From positions 806,001 through 870,000 of the forward strand of contig NZ_CP038635.1 of the NCBI RefSeq assembly GCF_004768545.1: a stretch of DNA of 64,000 bases, in the 5' to 3' direction. Positions within the stretch are counted from its first letter, which is position 1. Each line of letters starts with the position of its first letter. Source of the stretch: Cupriavidus oxalaticus. Its GTDB lineage: Bacteria; Pseudomonadota; Gammaproteobacteria; Burkholderiales; Burkholderiaceae. Below the pieces are notes generated by a model. The model saw only the letters and a list, made by a program, of their open reading frames with translations, was not told the origin of the DNA and made no database searches. Positions 17,550-27,600 of the stretch are shown piece after piece. The position numbers were made by a program, and so were the translations under genes.

Positions 17550-18044
17550 CTATTGCGACAGCTCGCGCGCCGCCTCGACCTGCGATTCGAAGAAGGTCTG
17601 GAAGCTGATGGCCAGCCCCGCCATCAGCAGGCCGGTGCCGATCAGCAGCGACAGGATCACCAGGATCACGACCGGCCACCCGGAGCGCGTGGGCTTGCCA
17701 TGGGGATTGAAGCGCGCGTCCCACTTGTCGTCCGGGCGCAGGCCATAGACGATGGCGCCAAGGAAGGCGCTGATGACCGAGACTCCGCCGGCAACGGCGA
17801 ACGTCCAGTTGAGCGCGGGCGTCCCGGCATCGGTCGCCATCGAGGCAATGCCGACGACGCCGGCCAGCAGCCCCAGCAGGTGAACCCAGCCGTACACGTC
17901 GCGCAGCCCGCCCAGGTAGAAGCGGTGCGCCCCGAGGCTGCCGAACAGGAACGCCAGCGCGACCGTCAGCAGCTTGGACTTGCCGCGTGCCGGGGTGGTG
18001 GTGGCGCGAGTGGTTGCGGGACTGGCTGGCGTGGCGGCAGGCAT
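17550..18044 (-). CDS. TM2-domain membrane protein
   Basis: A membrane protein of 164 residues with the TM2 motif KSKLLTVALAFLFGSLGAHRFYLGG near the N-terminus (about 21-45). Several further hydrophobic segments follow: a pair around LLGLLAGVVGIASM and GGVSVISAFLGAIVYGL, and a C-terminal one around VVILVILSLLIGTGLLMAGLAI. TM2 proteins occur widely and have no agreed function in bacteria. I chose the ATG at 18044; a GTG at 18086 would add 14 residues. Neither has a strong ribosome site. Confidence 0.75.
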   Translation of the reverse strand: MPAATPASPATTRATTTPARGKSKLLTVALAFLFGSLGAHRFYLGGLRDVYGWVHLLGLLAGVVGIASMATDAGTPALNWTFAVAGGVSVISAFLGAIVYGLRPDDKWDARFNPHGKPTRSGWPVVILVILSLLIGTGLLMAGLAISFQTFFESQVEAARELSQ

Positions 18045-18167
18045 GGCGTAGGGGCGTGCGTGGCGGTTCGGGAAAAACGGCGGCACACGCGTGCCAGCCG
18101 GCAGTCATTGTACGCCGGCGGTCACGGCCAGGGAGTGGAAGTGCATCAGCAGACGCGCAGGGCGACG

Positions 18168-18326
18168 CTAATGCCAGCCGCCCGTAAGCAGGCTCTTGAT
18201 AAAGGTGGCGGCGTGTTCGCTGATATGCGTTTCGCCGTAAAGGACCAGGGTAAGGATACCCATGAACAGGACGGACAGCGATAACTGGCCGGCGTGTTCG
18301 ACCAGGTCGCTTAGAAGGGGTGACAT
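18168..18326 (-). CDS. Small single-span membrane protein (52 residues)
   Basis: A 52-residue product beginning MSPLLSDLVEHAGQLSLSVL, with one hydrophobic segment (about 15-31) and a short C-terminal part rich in His. Its start has GAGG seven bases upstream. The in-frame extension 5' of it has no ribosome site and reads as non-coding. I do not recognise a family. Confidence 0.55.
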   Translation of the reverse strand: MSPLLSDLVEHAGQLSLSVLFMGILTLVLYGETHISEHAATFIKSLLTGGWH

Positions 18327-18611
18327 GACAAACCTCACGGAATTATTGTCGTTCTGGAGGCTGCGCCCGAGCTGTCGTGATCGGGTCCGACAGGAGGTGT
18401 CGGGCAGAGGCAGGTCAGTTCGATTGCCGTCTGCACTGGACGGCACGCTGTGAGCCCCGGGCAGCGCCGGGCGGCAGCCTGTGTGTGGCACCCGGAAAGT
18501 GGGGCACACACTCAGATAAAGACAATGGGGGCGCGGGGCGAGTTCCGCAGCGAGTTCCTCGGCGCGCTTCCCAGGGCGCCGGCGCCACGCGAGCGCCAGC
18601 CGCATGGGGAT
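18327..18611. other. Intergenic region, no gene seen
   Basis: This 285-base gap between two leftward small genes holds GC-rich sequence with a hairpin-like stretch (gtgtgtg near 18480 facing cacacac near 18508). I see no convincing open frame with a ribosome site in it. Confidence 0.4.
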
Positions 18612-19016
18612 TCAGCGTCCGCCGTTGTCGCGGCCGTGTGCCTGCCAGCCGGGACCGACGCTGGTGGGGCGCGAGTCGTTGCGGGCGTCGGAAGGGTTGC
18701 TGCGCTGATCCTGGGCGCGCACACGGTTGTCGTCGCGAGCGCCCTGCATCGCGGCGGCGCGGCGGCCACTCAGGCGGTCGTCTGCGCGGGCGCGAGCTTC
18801 CATGCGGTCGATCTGCGCCTGTACGTGGTCGCGGCTTTCGGCGCGCACGCTGGCGACCTGCCAGCCATCGCCAGCCTGCAGCCGCACCGGCCGGGCATCA
18901 GCACGGCTTTGTTGCCAGAACGCGACCTGGGCATGACTGGCGGCTACCGCGCCGACCAGGCCCGAGGCCACCAGGATACCAGCCACCAGGTCGCGCAGGA
19001 GAGAGCGGGTGATCAT
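18612..19016 (-). CDS. Hypothetical exported or membrane-anchored protein
   Basis: A 134-residue product with a hydrophobic N-terminus (MITRSLLRDLVAGILVASGL, to about residue 29, possible cleavage after SHA). It is followed by a polar Arg/Asp/Gln-rich region (about 35-134) with many acid-base pairs, suggesting a disordered or coiled periplasmic part. GGGA precedes the ATG. I know of no family. It sits in a run of small uncharacterised genes between a radical SAM gene and the sugar dehydrogenase. Confidence 0.55.
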   Translation of the reverse strand: MITRSLLRDLVAGILVASGLVGAVAASHAQVAFWQQSRADARPVRLQAGDGWQVASVRAESRDHVQAQIDRMEARARADDRLSGRRAAAMQGARDDNRVRAQDQRSNPSDARNDSRPTSVGPGWQAHGRDNGGR

Positions 19017-19198
19017 GCGGATTCCCAGGTTCCTGTCGCGCTAAGTTGCTGTTGGAAGATGGGTTCATGGTACGCATCGGCCATCAGGTCGCGCTATGCC
19101 AAGCGAGTTACCGGTGTAACGGATTGTTTCGGACACATGGCCTTGCCATTCCTGGTGTTTTGGCGGCTCTTTGCGGGCTGCGCTTGTGCCGTCTCCAG

Positions 19199-20317
19199 CT
19201 ACGGTGCGTAGCGGATCCGGTAGATCGCGCCAGCCAGGTCGTCGCTGACCAGCAGCGAGCCGTCAGGGGCGACGAGCACGTCGACCGGGCGGCCCCACGG
19301 CCTGCCGCGCAGCCAGCCCTGGGCAAACACCTCCTGCCGGACGGCCTTGCCGGACTCGTCCAGCACCACGCGCACCACGCGGTAGCCGGATGGCTGGCTA
19401 CGGTCCCAGCTGCCATGCTCGGCAATGAAGACATTGTTACGGTATGCCGCCGGAAACTGGCTGCCGGTATAGAAGCGCATGCCGAGCGCGGCCACGTGCG
19501 CGCCCAGCCGCGCCACCGGCGGGACAAATTCCGAGCAGGGGCGCTTGCTGCCGTATTCCGGGTCGGCGACGTTGCCGGCGTGGCAATACGGATAGCCGAA
19601 ATGCTGGTTGTTCGCCGTCGCGCGGTTCAGCTCGTCGTCGGGAACATCGTCGCCCATGCGGTCGCGGCCGTTGTCGGTGAACCACAGCTCGCGCGTGGCC
19701 GGGTGCCAGTCGAAGCCGACGGTATTGCGCACCCCGCGGGCCGCCACCTGCAGGTCGCTACCATCGGGCTTCATCTTCATGATGTTGGCGTAGCGGTTCT
19801 CGTCGGGCGCGCAGATATTGCAGGGCGCGCCGACCGGGACGTACAGGTAGCCGTCCGGCCCGAAGGCGATGAATTTCCAGCCGTGGTGATCGTCTGACGG
19901 AAAGCGGTCGCTTACCACCACCGGTGCCGGCGGGTTGTCCAGCCGCGCTTCGATATTGTCGATGCGCACGATCCTGGACACCGACGAGGCGTACAGGCTG
20001 CCATCGCGCAGCGCCACCCCGGCCGGCATGCGCAGCCCGCTGGCAACAGTGCGCACGCGCGGTCGGCCGCCGAGCGCGTCGGTGACCGCGTAGACCTTGC
20101 CCTCGCGCAACGAACCCACGAAGAGCGTGCCCGACGGCGACAGCGCCATGGCGCGCGCGCCCGGCACCTCCTGCGTTAACACGTCGATGCGGAAGCCGGC
20201 CGGCAGCTTGATCTGCTCGAGCGGCAGCGCCGCCGCCGCGCTGCCTGCCAGCAGAACCACGGCGAGCAGGGCGGACTGCCTTGCAGTACGAAGCAAGAAG
20301 TGCAGATGCGGACGCAT
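19199..20317 (-). CDS. PQQ-dependent sugar/sorbosone dehydrogenase family protein, periplasmic
   Basis: An exported six-bladed beta-propeller of the glucose/sorbosone dehydrogenase group, which oxidises aldoses or aldehydes with PQQ. The 372-residue precursor has a signal peptide to about residue 30. Propeller signatures include [65 protein letters not shown] and [20 protein letters not shown]. The ATG at 20317 follows GGGAGG. No PQQ synthesis gene is present in the window, so cofactor use is inferred from the family. Confidence 0.85.
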   Translation of the reverse strand: MRPHLHFLLRTARQSALLAVVLLAGSAAAALPLEQIKLPAGFRIDVLTQEVPGARAMALSPSGTLFVGSLREGKVYAVTDALGGRPRVRTVASGLRMPAGVALRDGSLYASSVSRIVRIDNIEARLDNPPAPVVVSDRFPSDDHHGWKFIAFGPDGYLYVPVGAPCNICAPDENRYANIMKMKPDGSDLQVAARGVRNTVGFDWHPATRELWFTDNGRDRMGDDVPDDELNRATANNQHFGYPYCHAGNVADPEYGSKRPCSEFVPPVARLGAHVAALGMRFYTGSQFPAAYRNNVFIAEHGSWDRSQPSGYRVVRVVLDESGKAVRQEVFAQGWLRGRPWGRPVDVLVAPDGSLLVSDDLAGAIYRIRYAP

Positions 20318-20385
20318 GGCAGGCCTCCCGTCGCGGTTTTTGCCACGATGCCTGCACGGCACCGGCACGTCAATCACCTAAGTGT

Positions 20386-20414
20386 TTGTTTGGCCTCGGA
20401 AACTGGGCTATACT
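20386..20414 (+). promoter_or_regulatory. rpsP: Sigma-70 promoter of the rpsP operon
   Basis: TTGTTT (20386-20391), a 17-base spacer, then TATACT (20409-20414), 56 bases before the rpsP ATG. It is one of the best vegetative promoter matches in the window, fitting a ribosomal protein operon. Confidence 0.7.
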
Positions 20415-20470
20415 CTTGCGTTTCGTGTTCGTTTGAACACCCGGACACCCGTTTTCTGAGGAATCATCCC

Positions 20471-20722
20471 ATGGTCGTTATCCGTCTGGCTCGCGGCGGC
20501 AGCAAGAAGCGCCCGTTCTTCAACATCGTCGCTACCGATTCGCGCAACCGTCGCGATGGCCGTTTCATCGAGCGCGTTGGCTTCTACAACCCGCTGGCTT
20601 CGGAAGGCGAAGAAGGCCTGCGCCTGGCGCAAGACCGCCTGGCCTACTGGCAAGGCGTTGGCGCCCAGCTGTCGCCGACCGTTGCCCGCCTGGTCAAGCA
20701 AGGCACCAAGGCTGCTGCCTGA
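20471..20722 (+). CDS. rpsP: 30S ribosomal protein S16
   Basis: Small-subunit ribosomal protein needed for 30S assembly. The 83-residue product [20 protein letters not shown], followed by [21 protein letters not shown], is unmistakable. GAGGAATC precedes the ATG. It is the first gene of the conserved rpsP-rimM-trmD-rplS operon, with a promoter just upstream and an attenuator-like hairpin before rimM. Confidence 0.98.
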   Translation: MVVIRLARGGSKKRPFFNIVATDSRNRRDGRFIERVGFYNPLASEGEEGLRLAQDRLAYWQGVGAQLSPTVARLVKQGTKAAA

Positions 20723-20756
20723 TTGCCGCCGGTCCATCGGACTGAGCGAACTATAG

Positions 20757-20779
20757 CGTGCCCGCAAGGGCACGTTCTT
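20757..20779 (+). terminator. Attenuator-like hairpin between rpsP and rimM
   Basis: cgtgccc pairs with gggcacg around a gcaa tetraloop and is followed by ttctt. The weak T-run suggests partial termination, which would give more S16 than RimM and TrmD, as is known for this operon in E. coli. Confidence 0.55.
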
Positions 20780-20789
20780 CGTTGCGCAC

Positions 20790-21437
20790 GTGACTGAACG
20801 CAAGCAGCGGCCGCTGAACCGGCCGCAGGGCCCGCAGGGTGAGGCCCCCAAGATGCCCACGGCGCTGCTGTATGCCGACGCCCTGCCGGAAGACCTGGTG
20901 GAAGTCGGCTATGTCGGCGCGGCCTACGGCATCCGTGGCTGGATCAAGGTCCAGCCGCATGCCAATGACGCATCCGCCCTGTTGCATGCGCGTCGCTGGT
21001 GGTTGCTGGCGCCGCCGCAGGCGGGGCTGGTTGCCGCCGGGGCGCAGCAGGCCCAGCCGGTCTGCGTGAAGATCGCGCAGTCGCGCGAGCACAGCGGTAC
21101 GGTGGTGGCGAATGCCGCCGGCGTTGCCGACCGCAATCTTGCGGAAGCGCTCCGGGGCCGTCGCGTGTGGATCCGGCGTGCGGATTTTCCGGCGCCGGAA
21201 GAAGATGAGTTTTACTGGGTCGACCTGATCGGCTGCAGCGTCAGCAACGAGCAAGGCGAGTTGCTGGGCGAAGTATCCGGCCTGATCGATAACGGTGCCC
21301 ACCAGATCCTGCAGGTCGCGTACGCGCTGCCGGACGGCAAGGCCGGCGAACGGCTGATCCCGTTTGTCGATGCGTTCCTGCGCACGGTCGATACCGCCGG
21401 CAAGCGCATCGTGGTGGACTGGGGACTCGATTACTGA
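20790..21437 (+). CDS. rimM: Ribosome maturation factor RimM
   Basis: Binds S19 and helps mature the 3' domain of 16S rRNA. The 215-residue protein has the N-terminal RimM barrel ([20 protein letters not shown]) and the PRC-type C-terminal domain ([26 protein letters not shown] and [13 protein letters not shown]). The start is a GTG at 20790 (TERKQRP). It is about 40 residues longer than E. coli RimM, partly an N-terminal extension. Lies between rpsP and trmD. Confidence 0.94.
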   Translation: MTERKQRPLNRPQGPQGEAPKMPTALLYADALPEDLVEVGYVGAAYGIRGWIKVQPHANDASALLHARRWWLLAPPQAGLVAAGAQQAQPVCVKIAQSREHSGTVVANAAGVADRNLAEALRGRRVWIRRADFPAPEEDEFYWVDLIGCSVSNEQGELLGEVSGLIDNGAHQILQVAYALPDGKAGERLIPFVDAFLRTVDTAGKRIVVDWGLDY

Positions 21438-21481
21438 GCCCGGCGCCAGGCCCGGCATTGTGCCCAGGAGGGGGAGAGCGG

Positions 21482-22264
21482 ATGCAGTTCGATGTGATCA
21501 CGCTGTTTCCCGAGATGTTCCGCGCGCTGACCGACTGGGGCATTACCAGCCGGGCAGCCAAGCAACAGCGGTATGCGTTGCGCAGCTGGAATCCACGCGA
21601 TTTCACGGTCGACAATTACCGCACCATCGACGATCGCCCCTATGGCGGCGGCCCCGGCATGGTGATGCTGGCCAAGCCGCTGGACGATGCGATCGATGCC
21701 GCAGTGGCGGCGCAGGCGCAGGCCGGCGTGCCGCAGCCGCACGTGGTGCTGATGTCGCCGCAAGGCAAGACGCTGTCGCACGCCAAGGTGATGGAACTGG
21801 CCGAACGGCCGGGCCTGGTCCTGCTGTGCGGCCGCTATGAGGCCATCGACCAGCGGCTGATCGACCGCCGCGTGGACGAGGAAATCAGCCTCGGCGACTT
21901 CGTGCTGTCAGGCGGCGAACTGCCTGCGATGGCGCTGATCGACGCGGTGGTGCGCCACCTGCCCGGCGTGCTGGGCGACGCGCAGTCCGCGGTGCAGGAC
22001 AGCTTCGTCAACGGCCTGCTGGATTGTCCGCACTACACGCGGCCGGAAGAATATGAAGGCGTGCGGGTGCCCGAGATATTGCTCGGGGGCCATCACGCCG
22101 AGATCGAGAAATGGCGGCGCCAGCAGGCGCTGGCCAATACCGCGAGAAAGCGCCCCGACCTGATCGAGGCGGCTCGCGAACAAGGTTTGCTGTCCCGCGC
22201 CGACGAGAAATTCTTGTCGGAATGGGCGGCGAAGGAAGGGCGGGAGGCAACTCCCGCCAGGTAA
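21482..22264 (+). CDS. trmD: tRNA (guanine37-N1)-methyltransferase
   Basis: Makes m1G37 next to the anticodon and prevents +1 frameshifting. The 260-residue SPOUT-fold protein starts [32 protein letters not shown] follows, and the trefoil-knot SAM site is in [33 protein letters not shown]. The ATG at 21482 follows a GGAG. The C-terminus is slightly extended past the family end. rplS follows after 75 bases. Confidence 0.97.
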   Translation: MQFDVITLFPEMFRALTDWGITSRAAKQQRYALRSWNPRDFTVDNYRTIDDRPYGGGPGMVMLAKPLDDAIDAAVAAQAQAGVPQPHVVLMSPQGKTLSHAKVMELAERPGLVLLCGRYEAIDQRLIDRRVDEEISLGDFVLSGGELPAMALIDAVVRHLPGVLGDAQSAVQDSFVNGLLDCPHYTRPEEYEGVRVPEILLGGHHAEIEKWRRQQALANTARKRPDLIEAAREQGLLSRADEKFLSEWAAKEGREATPAR

Positions 22265-22339
22265 AACCCCATCCTCTGCCGGGGCCCGGGACATGCCTGG
22301 GGCATACAACGCCGGCACGATGGTTACGGAGAAAAAACG

Positions 22340-22732
22340 ATGAACCTCATCGAGCAGATCGAGAAGGAAGAGATCGCGCGTCTGACCGCGAGCAAGACCA
22401 TCCCCGCATTCGCACCCGGCGACACCGTGATCGTCAGCGTGAACGTGGTGGAAGGTAACCGCAAGCGCGTGCAGGCCTACGAAGGCGTAGTGATCGCCAA
22501 GCGTAACCGCGGCCTGAACTCGTCCTTCATCGTGCGCAAGATCTCGTCGGGTGAAGGCGTGGAACGTACGTTCCAGCTGTACTCGCCGCTGATCGCTGCC
22601 ATCGAAGTGAAGCGTCGCGGCGACGTGCGTCGCGCGAAGCTGTACTACCTGCGCCAGCGTTCGGGCAAGTCCGCACGTATCAAGGAAAAGCTGGTGTCGA
22701 AGGCTGCCGCCGCTGCCAAGGCTGCGGAGTAA
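22340..22732 (+). CDS. rplS: 50S ribosomal protein L19
   Basis: Large-subunit protein at the 30S-50S interface. The 130-residue product contains [63 protein letters not shown], typical of bL19. A good GGAG precedes the ATG. It is the last gene of the rpsP operon and is closed by a terminator. The Lys/Ala-rich C-terminus is a little longer than in E. coli. Confidence 0.98.
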   Translation: MNLIEQIEKEEIARLTASKTIPAFAPGDTVIVSVNVVEGNRKRVQAYEGVVIAKRNRGLNSSFIVRKISSGEGVERTFQLYSPLIAAIEVKRRGDVRRAKLYYLRQRSGKSARIKEKLVSKAAAAAKAAE

Positions 22733-22776
22733 GCCGGACATGCCGGCCGGGGCGACCCGGCCAGCGTTTCCCCAGG

Positions 22777-22803
22777 AAGGGCACCCCATGGGTGCCCTTT
22801 TTG
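22777..22803 (+). terminator. Rho-independent terminator of the rpsP operon
   Basis: aagggcacc (22777-22785) pairs with ggtgccctt (22791-22799), followed by a T-run. It lies 44 bases after the rplS stop and before the NUDIX gene start. Confidence 0.85.
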
Positions 22804-22882
22804 CATGCTGCATTGGCGTTCGGGCAACATCCGATTTTGCTGCGGCGCCGAATCGCGCGCTTCTGTCATACTTGCGGTTGCT

Positions 22883-23563
22883 ATGCGTCCCGCCTTCGAT
22901 CCCGAATCCCTTCCCGTCGTCGACACCGACCTGCGCAATGCGCCATTGAGCGAGCCGCGCCTGCAGGTCGACTTCATCCGCCACCGCTTCGAGGTGCCGC
23001 CGGCCTGGGCGCCGGAGCTGACCGACGAATCGCGCGTCTACGACCGCAGCCGCGGCCTGCGCGATGCCGCCGTGCTGGTGCCGCTGGTGGAACGCCGCGA
23101 TGGCCTGACCGTGCTGCTGACCCAGCGCAATGCCAACCTGAGTGCGCATGCGGGGCAGATCAGCTTCCCGGGCGGCAGGCAGGAGCAGTGGGACAAGAAC
23201 CGTATCGACACGGCGCTGCGTGAGACGGAAGAAGAGGTGGGTCTGGCGCGCGACTACGTGGAAGTGCTGGGCGCACTGCCTGACTACATCACTGGCACGG
23301 GATTCCACGTCAGTCCGGTGGTCGGCCTGGTGCGCGATGGATTCACGCTGCGCCCGGATGCCTCGGAAGTGGCCGATGTCTTCGAAGTGCCGCTCGCCTT
23401 CCTGATGAACCCGTTACACCATGAGCGGCGCCTGTTCCGCTGGGTCGACGGCGAACGCCTGTTCTACGCCATGCCCTATCCGCGCGAGAGCGGCGGCCAC
23501 CGCTTTATCTGGGGCGCCACCGCGGGCATGCTGCGCAATCTCTACCACCTGCTGGCGGCCTGA
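22883..23563 (+). CDS. NUDIX hydrolase, CoA pyrophosphatase (NudL/YeaB type)
   Basis: Likely hydrolyses coenzyme A or acyl-CoA to 3',5'-ADP and (acyl)phosphopantetheine. The 226-residue protein has the CoA-specific signature LLTQRNANLSAHAGQISFPGG running into the Nudix box GGRQEQWDKNRIDTALRETE (catalytic glutamates in RETEEEVGL). I chose the ATG at 22883 (MRPAFDPES); the longer in-frame start would begin in the upstream terminator. Substrate is inferred from the signature. Confidence 0.88.
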   Translation: MRPAFDPESLPVVDTDLRNAPLSEPRLQVDFIRHRFEVPPAWAPELTDESRVYDRSRGLRDAAVLVPLVERRDGLTVLLTQRNANLSAHAGQISFPGGRQEQWDKNRIDTALRETEEEVGLARDYVEVLGALPDYITGTGFHVSPVVGLVRDGFTLRPDASEVADVFEVPLAFLMNPLHHERRLFRWVDGERLFYAMPYPRESGGHRFIWGATAGMLRNLYHLLAA

Positions 23564-23584
23564 GCGGCCGCCGCCGGCGTTCTG

Positions 23585-24430
23585 TCAGGCTGCGGCCTGT
23601 TTCGTGCCGATGCAGTGCGGGCAGCTCTTGCCGATCACGTAGTGCGGGCTCTGCTGTTCTTCCGGCGTGACCACGGCACGGCAGGCGAAGCACTGCTTGG
23701 GTCCGGCGGGCTCCAGGTTCGGGTTTAGCGCGGTGCGGTAGTCGAAGACGAAGCAGTCGCCGCGATAGTGGCTGCCGCCGACTTCCTCGAAATACTTCAG
23801 GATGCCACCCTCGAGCTGGTATACGCGCTCGACGCCGACTTCCTGCATGTGGATCGCCGCCTTCTCGCAGCGGATGCCGCCGGTGCAGAACGACACCACG
23901 GTCTTGCCTTCCAGCTCTGCCTTGTGCGCGGCGACAGCCTCGGGGAATTCGCTGAACTTGGCGATGTCGTACTCGACCGCATCGGCGAAGGTGCCGACCG
24001 CGACCTCGAAGTCATTGCGCGTATCGAGCATCACCACCGGGCGGCCTTCGTCGTCATGCCCCTGGTCCAGCCAGCGCTTCAGGTCCACCGGTCGCACCGA
24101 CGGCGCGCGGCCGTCTTCGGGGCGGATCAGCGGCATCTTCATGGTGATGATCTCCTTCTTGGCACGCACCAGCATGCGCTTGAAGGGCTGGTTCTCCGAC
24201 AGGCTTTCCTTGGGCGCGATATCGGCGAAGCGCGCGTCGGCATGCAGCCACACCATGAAGCCGTCGATGGCTTCGCGCGGGCCGGCCAGGAACATGTTGA
24301 TGCCCTCGGGCGCGAGCAGGATCGTGCCTTTCAGGCCGGCCGCTTCGCAGCGCTCGCGCATGGCCGGGCGCAGGGTCTCGATGTCGTCCAGCGAGACGAA
24401 CTTGTAAGCGGAAATATTTACGATCTGCAT
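23585..24430 (-). CDS. trhO: tRNA uridine(34) hydroxylase, rhodanese type (TrhO/YceA)
   Basis: Oxygen-dependent enzyme that hydroxylates uridine 34 of tRNAs on the way to 5-oxyacetyl/methoxyuridine. The 281-residue protein has an N-terminal acylphosphatase-like domain ([34 protein letters not shown]). The rhodanese domain has its active Cys in [20 protein letters not shown]-terminal Cys-rich segment ([19 protein letters not shown], then CPHC) may bind zinc. The start at 24430 (MQIVNIS) matches the family. Divergent from dnaE. Confidence 0.9.
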   Translation of the reverse strand: MQIVNISAYKFVSLDDIETLRPAMRERCEAAGLKGTILLAPEGINMFLAGPREAIDGFMVWLHADARFADIAPKESLSENQPFKRMLVRAKKEIITMKMPLIRPEDGRAPSVRPVDLKRWLDQGHDDEGRPVVMLDTRNDFEVAVGTFADAVEYDIAKFSEFPEAVAAHKAELEGKTVVSFCTGGIRCEKAAIHMQEVGVERVYQLEGGILKYFEEVGGSHYRGDCFVFDYRTALNPNLEPAGPKQCFACRAVVTPEEQQSPHYVIGKSCPHCIGTKQAAA

Positions 24431-24646
24431 GAGGGACGGCGCCTGCACGGCCGCACCCGGGAGGGCGGGAAGGGCGTTGGCGGCTTGCGATAACTGCCTG
24501 ATAGGAAAGGCGAAATTATAACGCGAGCGGGCGCTTCTGCCGCTCATTCCCAAGCACCCCGATCAGCTTTGCGCAGCGGCCGGCACGCGTCGCCTGCACG
24601 CAATATTGGAGGCCGGCAGGCGGGTCGAGCCGGTACAATGTCGCCC

Positions 24647-27600
24647 ATGTCCGCACCCCGCTTCGTCCACCTCCGCCTGCATTCCGAATACTCCGTCGTG
24701 GACGGCATCGTCCGCCTCGACGACGCCGTCAAGGCCGCCGCCGCCGATGGCATGGGCGCGCTCGCCCTGACGGATCTTGCCAACGCCTTCGGGCTGATCC
24801 GCTATTACAAGGAAGCGCGCGGCAAGGGCGTGAAGCCGGTGGTCGGGGCCGATGTCTGGCTGACCAATGCCGAAGACCGCGACAAGCCCGCACGCCTGCT
24901 GCTGCTAGTGCAGGACCGGCGCGGCTATCTGAACCTGTGCATGCTGCTGTCGCGCGCGTGGCTGGGCAACCAGCACCGTGGCCGCGCCGAGATCGATCCG
25001 TCGTGGTTCCTGGAGCCGGGCGAAGACGACATGCCGCTCGCCACCGGCCTGATCGCGCTGTCCGGCGCAATGGGCGGCGATATCGGCATGGCGCTGGCCA
25101 ACGGCAATGCCGACGGCGCGCGCCGTGCCGCGCAGCACTGGGCATCGGTGTTCGCACAGCGCTTCTATATCGAACTGCAGCGCGCCGGCCATGCCGGCAC
25201 CGATGCCTACGTGCAGCAGGCCGTGCAACTGGCGGCCGAACTGCAGTTGCCGGTGGTCGCCACGCATCCGGTGCAGTTCATGACGCCGGACGACTACACC
25301 GCGCACGAGGCGCGCGTGTGTATCGCCGAGGGCGAGCTGCTGGCCAACCCGCGCCGCACGCGGCGCTTTACCACCGACCAGTACTTCAAGACCCAGGACG
25401 AGATGTGCGCGCTGTTCGCGGATATCCCCTCGGCGCTGGAGAACGCGGTCGAGATCGCGCGCCGCTGCAACCTGACGCTGGAACTGGGCAAGCCGCGCCT
25501 GCCGCTGTTCCCGACGCCGGACGGCATGTCGCTGGACGACTACCTCGTCTTCATGGCCAAGGACGGCCTCGAGAAGCGCATGGCGGTGCTGTTTCCGGAC
25601 GAAGCGGTACGCGAAGCGAAGCGCCCGGAATATTACGCACGGCTGGAGTTCGAGACCGGCACCATCATCAAGATGGGCTTTCCCGGCTACTTCCTGATCG
25701 TGGCGGACTTTATCAACTGGGCCAAGAACAACGGCGTGCCGGTCGGGCCCGGCCGGGGTTCCGGTGCCGGTTCGCTGGTCGCGTATGCGCTGGGCATTAC
25801 CGACCTCGATCCGCTCAAGTACGCGCTGCTGTTCGAGCGTTTCCTGAACCCGGAACGGGTATCGATGCCCGACTTCGATATCGACTTCTGCCAGCACGGC
25901 CGCGATCGCGTGATCACGTACGTGAAGGAGAAGTACGGCAAGGACGCGGTGTCGCAGATCGCCACCTTCGGCACCATGGCCGCCAAGGCCGCGGTGCGCG
26001 ACGTGGGCCGCGTGCTCGACCTGGGCTATGGCTTTGTCGACGGCATCGCCAAGCTGATCCCGTTCAAGCCGGGCAAGCTGGTCACCATCGAGGAAGCGAA
26101 GAAAGAAGAGCCGCTACTGACCGAGCGCGAGAACAACGAGGAAGAAGTGCGCCAGCTGCTGGAGCTGGCGCAGCGCGTCGAAGGCATGACGCGCAACGTC
26201 GGCATGCACGCCGGCGGCGTGCTGATCGCGCCCGGCAGGCTGACCGATTTCTGCCCGCTGTACACGCAGGGCGCGCAGAACGACGGCATGAGCGGCGTCG
26301 TCAGCCAGTACGACAAGGACGACGTCGAGGCCGCCGGCCTGGTCAAGTTCGACTTCCTGGGCCTGACCACGCTCACCATCCTGGACTGGGCCGAGCGCTA
26401 TATCCGCCGCCTCGACCCGAGCAAGGCCGACTGGAACTGCAGCCAGATCCCGCTCGACGACGGCCCCGCCTTCGACATCCTCAAGACCGCCAACACGGTC
26501 GCCGTGTTCCAGCTGGAAAGCCGCGGCATGCAGGGCATGCTGAAGGACGCCAAGCCTGACCGCTTCGAGGACATCATCGCGCTGGTGGCGCTCTACCGCC
26601 CGGGCCCGATGGACCTGATCCCCAGCTTCTGCGCGCGCAAGCACGGCCGCGAGAAGGTGGAGTATCCCGATCCGCGCGTCGAACCCGTCCTGAAAGAGAC
26701 CTACGGCATCATGGTCTACCAGGAGCAGGTGATGCAGATGGCGCAGATCATCGGCGGCTACTCGCTTGGCGGCGCCGACCTGCTGCGCCGCGCGATGGGC
26801 AAGAAGAAGCCCGAGGAGATGGCGCAGCATCGCGTCATGTTCCGCGAGGGGGCGGACAAGAACGGCCTCAACGCGCAGCAGGCCGACGACATTTTCGACC
26901 TGATGGAGAAGTTCGCGGGCTACGGCTTCAACAAGTCGCACGCGGCCGCGTATGCGCTGCTGGCGTACTACACCGCCTGGCTCAAGGCCCACCATCCGGC
27001 CGAATTCATGGCAGCCAACATGTCGCTGGCCATGGACGACACCGACAAGGTCAAGATCCTCTACGAGGACTGCAAGCTCAACAAGATCGCGGTGCTGCCG
27101 CCTGACGTCAACGCCAGCGAGTACCGCTTCGCGCCGACCGACCCCAAGACCATCCGCTATGGCCTGGGCGGCATCAAGGGCAGCGGGCAGGGCGCGATCG
27201 AAGACATCCTGCGCGCGCGCGAAGAGGGCGGGGCGTTCAAGGACCTGTTCGACTTCTGCGAGCGCGTCGACCGCCGCCAGGTCAACCGCCGCACCATGGA
27301 AGCGCTGATCCGCGCCGGCGCCTTCGACAGCCTGAACGACAACCGCGCCCAGCTGCTGGCCTCGGTGCCGATCGCCATGGAAGCCGCGGAGCAGAAGGCC
27401 GAGTCCGCCAACCAGGTGTCGCTGTTCGACCTGATGGGCGATGCCGGCGAAGCGCACCGCCCCGAACTGCTCGACGAACCGCGCTGGAGCCCCAAGCGCA
27501 CGCTGCAGGAAGAAAAGCAGGCGCTCGGCTACTACTTCTCCGGCCACCTGTTCGACGCCTATCGCGACGAGGTGCGCCGCTTCAACAAGGGCACGCTGGC

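Noticed and set aside
22805..22882. Earlier start for the NUDIX gene
   Set aside because: It begins inside the rpsP-operon terminator and adds residues with no family match.
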